From: an uncultured Clostridium sp.
Lineage (GTDB): Bacteria; Bacillota; Clostridia; TANB77; CAG-508
DNA: 64,000 bases
Reading direction: 5' to 3'
Assembly: GCA_947648495.1 (NCBI GenBank)
Contig: CANSOA010000004.1
Location: 34,246-98,245, forward strand
Position numbers and translations under genes: made by a program. Numbering within the stretch: the first letter of the stretch is position 1; every line of letters starts with the position of its first letter. The notes beneath the pieces were generated by a model. It was not told where the DNA came from and made no database searches. It worked only from the letters and a program-made list of their open reading frames with translations. Shown here piece after piece: positions 58,083 to 64,000 of this stretch.

Positions 58083-59675
58083 TTATCCTTCATTTTCTTC
58101 CACTTCCTGAATTTCTTCTGTTTCCGATGAAGTCACACTTTTTAAATTATTTGCCTCTAAATAACTTCCTAATTCTATTTCTTGCTCATTATATTCCAAA
58201 TAATAAGTAGTAACACCAGATTTTGTCTTAGAATATATTTTGGTACACGCACATGGAATAATCAAACGTTTCGCTTGTGCATCATAAATTCCATACAAAC
58301 CATTCAAATTAACTACAATTCCCTTTATGCCTACACTTTCTGGTATAGTTAAAACATTGTCATGTTCGTTAACAACAGTTGCTTTATTATCAGCGGTTGT
58401 ATTATCTTCATCATCTTCCGAATCGTCTTCAGAAGATGCAGAAGTAGTTGTTTTATTGGTTTGCGCATTGGCAATATATCCTAACGAATCATAAACACAT
58501 TTTAATTTCTCATTTCCTTCTATATCAATAATTCCCACTTTTCCATTGTTATTTACTGGAATACATTCATCAAATAACAATCTATCATTTCTAACATTTT
58601 CCGCTTGAAATTCCTCTTTATTTTCAATTCCAATCGAATCATATTCCGCATAAACAATCGTCTCTCCTGCTTCATTTAACACACCATACTTGCCATCTTT
58701 TTCAACCAAATACAACTTATTTAACTCATCTAAAACAGCTATATTATCATACTCAGTTGGCTTAATAATCGTAGTTCCATCTTTAGCGACAATTCCAACT
58801 GAATTTTCTGCAGTCACCAAAAATTCCTGCGTATTTTGCATATACACCATTTTTTGATATTTCAAACTAATAATTTCTTGACCACTTGTCAAAGATACCA
58901 CACCAAAATTAGTTCCATCTCCAACTACAAGCATATTATCAATCATAGCGGTCAAATTTTCATACGAATTGCTCACTTGAGAATAGCCTAAATTCGTTGC
59001 TATTTGCACTGCCGATTGAAGCAAACTATACAAAGAATTCACACGAATTCTATTTTGTTCCGACAAATCCAACTGAACATTAAAAATTCTTGGCAATTCC
59101 GAAAATGACACATATAACTCATTATTTATATATTTAATTGGTTCTGAAATCGCAAATGTCTGTGCCGTTTCATCTTCCGAATCCACCATAATATTAACAA
59201 TTTGTTCACCCGTTGTGTCATCTACCATAATTAGTTGGTTATTCATAGTATTTTCTTGCTTATCTTCAGAAGAAATATTACCATTTTTATTTAAAATATA
59301 TTTTGTAATTGTTTCTGAATCAGCAGTCATCGAAACAATTTCATACGCACTACTCAAATAACAACTATTGGCATCTTCTGTATAATTTTTATACTCTCCT
59401 TTTTGATAAGAATACCCCAAAGCATTTGCTAATTCTCTAATATTCATATAATTTTGTCCATTATCTTGTACCAATAAAGTAGAAGATATTGGAATTTGTT
59501 TACTATCCACAAACATTTTTAATTGCAAAGAATCCTGATATTTTATATAACTAATCATTCCCAACAAAATTGCAATCAAAATGGCACAAATAACCAAAAC
59601 TATCAAAACAGTTTTCTTATTTTTATTATTTTTCTCCATCTGTTCTACAAATGTATTACTTTCTTCTAAATTCAT
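58083..59675 (-). CDS. Extracytoplasmic WG-repeat protein
   Basis: 530 residues. One N-terminal membrane helix (about 22-45) is followed by a copper amine oxidase N-terminal-like domain (FVDSKQIPISSTLLVQDNGQNYMNIRELANALGYSY). WG-type repeats come next (FGVVSLTSGQEIISLKY, VGIVAKDGTTIIKPTEYDNI, YGVLNEAGETIVYAEYDSI, VGIIDIEGNEKLKCVYD). A Ser-Asp-rich linker is inserted near residue 415. It likely binds cell wall or protein partners outside the cell. It lies 43 bp after tgt. Confidence 0.8.
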   Translation of the reverse strand: MNLEESNTFVEQMEKNNKNKKTVLIVLVICAILIAILLGMISYIKYQDSLQLKMFVDSKQIPISSTLLVQDNGQNYMNIRELANALGYSYQKGEYKNYTEDANSCYLSSAYEIVSMTADSETITKYILNKNGNISSEDKQENTMNNQLIMVDDTTGEQIVNIMVDSEDETAQTFAISEPIKYINNELYVSFSELPRIFNVQLDLSEQNRIRVNSLYSLLQSAVQIATNLGYSQVSNSYENLTAMIDNMLVVGDGTNFGVVSLTSGQEIISLKYQKMVYMQNTQEFLVTAENSVGIVAKDGTTIIKPTEYDNIAVLDELNKLYLVEKDGKYGVLNEAGETIVYAEYDSIGIENKEEFQAENVRNDRLLFDECIPVNNNGKVGIIDIEGNEKLKCVYDSLGYIANAQTNKTTTSASSEDDSEDDEDNTTADNKATVVNEHDNVLTIPESVGIKGIVVNLNGLYGIYDAQAKRLIIPCACTKIYSKTKSGVTTYYLEYNEQEIELGSYLEANNLKSVTSSETEEIQEVEENEG

Positions 59676-59718
59676 AATTTCCTCCTATTTAACATAAAAT
59701 TCAAAACATTAAATATCT

Positions 59719-60855
<1,137 letters not shown>

Positions 60856-60863
60856 CTATCCCT

Positions 60864-61133
60864 TCAATATTTTTCCCATATTCTAATTCCATAAATATTT
60901 TTGTATCGTATAGGATGTCCAAAACATCCTATACACCATTCTTCTTTTACGATTGGTATACAATAAGTTAAAAGAAGAAATAGAATAATCCACTTTTTAG
61001 ACAATCTTTTTTCTTTTCTTTTATACTTGATCAGTATAACTACAGTTCCTAATGTTATCATTATTAATAAAGCAATACCAATATAAAATAGACTACTATT
61101 TACTGAACTTGGTATATCAATTGTATATTCCAT
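60864..61133 (-). CDS. Small membrane protein of unknown function
   Basis: 89 residues with two hydrophobic segments (about 14-35 and 48-62) and a cysteine-containing C-terminus (EEWCIGCFGHPIRYKNIYG). AGGAGAAAAAAGT precedes the ATG. It is inserted between queA and tgt, which are usually adjacent. No family recognised. Confidence 0.65.
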   Translation of the reverse strand: MEYTIDIPSSVNSSLFYIGIALLIMITLGTVVILIKYKRKEKRLSKKWIILFLLLTYCIPIVKEEWCIGCFGHPIRYKNIYGIRIWEKY

Positions 61134-61151
61134 ACTTTTTTCTCCTATATC

Positions 61152-62174
61152 CTATAAAATCATCATTGCATCTCCAAAGCTGAAGAATTTATATCTTTCT
61201 TTAACTGCTTCTTCATAAGCTTTCATAACAAAATCTTTTCCTGCCAAGCTTGATACTAACATGATGAGGGTCGATTCTGGTAAATGAAAATTCGTAATTA
61301 ATCTGTCAATGCATTTAAACTGGTAACCCGGATAAATAAAAATATTGGTATCGCCTTCTATCTCCCTGACAAAACCATTTTCGTCTGCCACAGATTCCAA
61401 AACACGACAAGAGGTTGTCCCAACACTAATTACCTTATGTCCACTTTTCTTCGTCTCATTAATTTTATCTGCATCTTCTTTTTTTATGTAATAATGTTCT
61501 GAATGCATATTATGCTCTTCCACATTTTCCACTTTAACTGGTCGAAAAGTTCCAATTCCGACATGTAAAGTCACATTTGCAATTTGAACACCTTTTCTCG
61601 TAATTTCCTGCAATAATTCTTCCGTAAAATGCAATCCAGCAGTCGGCGCTGCGCTCGAGCCTTCATATTTCGCATACACAGTTTGATATTTCTCGTTTTC
61701 TTTTAATTTTTCTTTAATATAAGGAGGCAAAGGCATCAAACCAATTTTATCCAGAATCTCGTTAAAAATTCCCTCATATTCAAACTTTACTTTTCGATTT
61801 CCACCTTCTAATATCTCCAAAATTTCTGCCTTCAACAAACCATCTCCAAAACTCACTTTTGTTCTAGGTTTTAGCTTATTTCCCGGTCGAACCATGACCT
61901 CCCAAAAATCGTCTTCCAATCTTTTTAACAACAAAAACTCAATCTTGGCTCCTGTATCTTTTTTTCCATATAATCGAGCAGGCAAAACTTTAGTATTGTT
62001 AATTACTAGACAATCTCCTGACTCTAAATATTCGATTACATTTTTAAAAACTTTATGTTCAATTATCTGTGTTTTTTTATCAATAACCATCAGACGCGCC
62101 TCATCACGCTTGTCATATGGATGTTGGGCAATTAGTGCTTCTGGCAAATCATAGTTAAAATCTGAAACTTTCAT
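61152..62174 (-). CDS. queA: S-adenosylmethionine:tRNA ribosyltransferase-isomerase
   Basis: 340 residues. It adds the epoxycyclopentane precursor to preQ1 in t[21 protein letters not shown] at the start, [24 protein letters not shown] and [19 protein letters not shown] are the family motifs. It is the first gene of the queA-tgt-secDF block within the window. Confidence 0.97.
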   Translation of the reverse strand: MKVSDFNYDLPEALIAQHPYDKRDEARLMVIDKKTQIIEHKVFKNVIEYLESGDCLVINNTKVLPARLYGKKDTGAKIEFLLLKRLEDDFWEVMVRPGNKLKPRTKVSFGDGLLKAEILEILEGGNRKVKFEYEGIFNEILDKIGLMPLPPYIKEKLKENEKYQTVYAKYEGSSAAPTAGLHFTEELLQEITRKGVQIANVTLHVGIGTFRPVKVENVEEHNMHSEHYYIKKEDADKINETKKSGHKVISVGTTSCRVLESVADENGFVREIEGDTNIFIYPGYQFKCIDRLITNFHLPESTLIMLVSSLAGKDFVMKAYEEAVKERYKFFSFGDAMMIL

Positions 62175-62265
62175 TTTTCGTCTCCCTTTGTTTGAATGGT
62201 ATCTTTTTTATATCATATATTGTTTTGAAATTCAACCAATTTCCCAAATAATATTCAATATAAAA

Positions 62266-62364
62266 AAGGACTGTAAAAAACTCAATATTGCGTGGGAAAT
62301 TTTAGGCAATACCCAAAATTCCGCTCGCTCTTCTTTGAGAAGATAACGTTTTTTACAGCTCCTT
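62266..62364 (-). terminator. 99-bp imperfect inverted repeat after the surface protein gene
   Basis: AAGGACTGTAAAAAAC (62266-62281) and GTTTTTTACAGCTCCTT (62348-62364) are inverted with one bulge. The interior is also partly self-complementary. It directly follows the surface protein gene and could be a terminator structure or a small palindromic insertion. Confidence 0.5.
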
Positions 62365-62369
62365 AAATT

Positions 62370-64000
62370 TTATTTCATAGTCCAACTACTAAAACCTAGC
62401 AAGTTATTGTTGTCTACTTTAATTTCATTTTTGTATACATGTGTTGTATACATTCCTGTTGCATTTCCATGATCTGTCTTTGTTACATAGTTATACCATG
62501 CTTCCCCCTGTTCAAATGTTCTCTTTACTCCTTGGTTTTGAGTCCAAAGCCCACCAGAACCTGCTGTCCCTTCTTCTGCTGGTGTCCAAGTTGGGAAATA
62601 TACCGTCGTAGCATTTAATCCCAAAGCCGAATAACAAATTGTACAAGTTCCACCAGTCCATGCTTTAATATCTAATACATAATTTCCCCATTTTCCAGTA
62701 ACCATATCTTCATAACAATTTATAAGAGTCATCGTTGTTGGTTGTTGTGCTGATGCTATATATCCATTTGTTGACGCATTTATTCTTGTACTTGTGACAA
62801 CTGTCTTTCCTGCTCCCATTGATTGAATGATTGGCAAAGTAGAATAATTGCCATTTTCTAAAGTTTTCTGTGTAACAGTAGAATTACTAATCTCAACACT
62901 TGCTTTTGCTCCATTGGCTACTACACCATATACAGGAGATTCAATAGTAGCATTTTTAATGATTGATGTACCATGAGACATAATGGCAGCACTTACATCA
63001 TTATTTCCTGTACGTCTTATTGTTCCTCCTGTCATTTCAAATTTTGCACCTTCTTTCACATCAATTGTCCAGTTGCTCGAAGATGTAATTGTTCCTCCTG
63101 TTATCTTTAAGGTTCCAAAATTATCCATAACACGTTGGGCATATTGACTATTCTCATTGTTTGCCCCTTGAATTGTACCACTTCCTTGAATTGTTAAAGT
63201 TCCTTTATTCGTAAAATGACCTGAAATAGTTTTATTATTTACTAAAGTTATTGTTTTACCTGCTGGCACAGTTGGTGAAGTTTCTGTATCTTTTTCAGTT
63301 GTATCTGTTAGCATTGTTACCGTTCCACTTGATGTTATTGATGCTACTGCACTTTTTATAGTTTTATAATAATTAGAACCAACTTGCGCTACACCAATTT
63401 TCACTGTATAACTTCTTGTTGCTGTATTTCCCGCATTATCTGTGGTTGTCACTGTTATTGTATATGTTCCTGCGGTTGTCAACGTTTTGGCTACAGTTTG
63501 GTTGCTCGCTGTTGTTGCTCCTGTTATACTATATACTGTTGATTTATGTCCACTTCCGCTATCAGAGCCGTTGTTTAACGCTATATACACGCTTTGATTT
63601 GTCCAAGTGTTGTTCGTATATGCAGAACCTGTGCTACTTCCTAATTTCATTGTTAACGTTCCTGCGGTTGGATTTGTCTTATCAATTTTTACCGTATAAC
63701 TTCTTGTCGCTGTATTTCCCGCATTATCTGTTGTTGTCACTGTTATTGTATATGTTCCTGCGGTTGTCAACGTTTTGGCTACAGTTTGGTTGCTCGCTGT
63801 TGTTGCTCCTGTTATACTATATACTGTTGATTTATGTCCACTTCCGCTATCAGAGCCGTTGTTTAACGCTATATACACGCTTTGATTTGTCCAAGTGTTG
63901 TTCGTATATGCAGAACCTGTGCTACTTCCTAATTTCATTGTTAACGTTCCTGCTGTTGGATTTGTTTCATCTTTCCATACCGCATACAATGTATTGCTTG
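62370..64000 (-). CDS. Repeat-containing surface protein (3' part)
   Basis: At least 543 residues; the frame continues past the right edge with SNTLYAVWKDET, the end of an InlB/Listeria-Bacteroides-type repeat. Two nearly identical 96-residue Ig-like repeats follow (NPTAGTLTMKLGSSTGSAY...TRSYTVKI). A beta-helix-like region (GTLTIQGSGTIQGAN, GTLKITGGTITSS, KFEMTGGTIRRTG) and a C-terminal domain come next. No LPxTG motif or membrane anchor is at the C-terminus, so attachment is unclear. It looks like an adhesin. An inner TTG at 63989 is not the true start. Confidence 0.85.
   Translation of the reverse strand, partial: SNTLYAVWKDETNPTAGTLTMKLGSSTGSAYTNNTWTNQSVYIALNNGSDSGSGHKSTVYSITGATTASNQTVAKTLTTAGTYTITVTTTDNAGNTATRSYTVKIDKTNPTAGTLTMKLGSSTGSAYTNNTWTNQSVYIALNNGSDSGSGHKSTVYSITGATTASNQTVAKTLTTAGTYTITVTTTDNAGNTATRSYTVKIGVAQVGSNYYKTIKSAVASITSSGTVTMLTDTTEKDTETSPTVPAGKTITLVNNKTISGHFTNKGTLTIQGSGTIQGANNENSQYAQRVMDNFGTLKITGGTITSSSNWTIDVKEGAKFEMTGGTIRRTGNNDVSAAIMSHGTSIIKNATIESPVYGVVANGAKASVEISNSTVTQKTLENGNYSTLPIIQSMGAGKTVVTSTRINASTNGYIASAQQPTTMTLINCYEDMVTGKWGNYVLDIKAWTGGTCTICYSALGLNATTVYFPTWTPAEEGTAGSGGLWTQNQGVKRTFEQGEAWYNYVTKTDHGNATGMYTTHVYKNEIKVDNNNLLGFSSWTMK
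63395..63970 (-). repeat. Two 288-bp in-frame tandem repeats
   Basis: The Ig-like units of the surface protein are repeated at a 288-bp offset with only a few base differences (for example CACTGTATAAC versus TACCGTATAAC). More copies may lie outside the window. Confidence 0.8.

Overview
The window is low-GC Gram-positive DNA, most likely from a spore-forming clostridial Firmicute that I cannot name to genus. The reasons are AT-rich codon use, strong Shine-Dalgarno sites, a PolC-type replicative polymerase, a sporulation sigma factor (SigK), the sporulation membrane protein YlbJ, and a BclA-like collagen-repeat protein next to a glycosyltransferase. Most genes lie on the minus strand in conserved housekeeping clusters, separated by small accessory islands.

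Layout. 0.1-1.5 kb: acpP and plsX. 1.65-1.83 kb: an unassigned small RNA with its own promoter and terminator. 1.9-6.5 kb: the str operon (rpsL-rpsG-fusA-tuf). 6.9-9.5 kb: a long-chain acyl-CoA ligase divergent from a DUF1836 gene, plus a truncated AAA ATPase. 9.7-18.3 kb: one long minus-strand run of prepilin-like gene, rnhB, two pyrimidine phosphorylases, M18 aminopeptidase, mscS, SDR and alpha-amylase. 18.4-27 kb: htrA and small accessory operons. 27-28.8 kb: a collagen-like protein, initiator tRNA and a partial tRNA copy. 28.8-40.6 kb: pyrH-frr-uppS-cdsA-rseP-polC. 40.7-43.8 kb: ylbJ and a coiled-coil protein. 43.9-48.9 kb: hisS-trmFO and an amidase. 49-53.1 kb: ylxM-ffh-rpsP-khpA-rimM-trmD-rplS. 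53.2-62.2 kb: sigK and the queA-tgt-secD-secF block. 62.4-64 kb: the 3' part of a surface protein gene.

The main discovery is a recoding pattern. Seven genes (amylase, SDR, second pyrimidine phosphorylase, rnhB, prepilin-like gene, rseP, trmD) are each split by exactly one extra nucleotide. In all seven the break is at an in-frame CGG codon, and skipping its C restores the full-length protein with a glycine (GGN). Reading every CGG trinucleotide I could find in roughly 19,000 other codons, I saw no in-frame CGG in any intact gene. The simplest reading is that CGG is not an arginine codon here but a +1 frameshift signal (or CGGN is a four-base glycine codon). trmD and rseP are normally essential or nearly so, which makes mass pseudogenisation unlikely. 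Proof needs genome-wide codon analysis, a tRNA census, raw reads and peptide data.

Other points of interest are a terminator/antiterminator leader before hisS, a family of palindromic units abutting stop codons, a tRNA-fMet half duplication, a promoter with a 19-bp spacer followed by a tiny leader ORF, and a nearly identical 198-bp tandem duplication in the coiled-coil gene.
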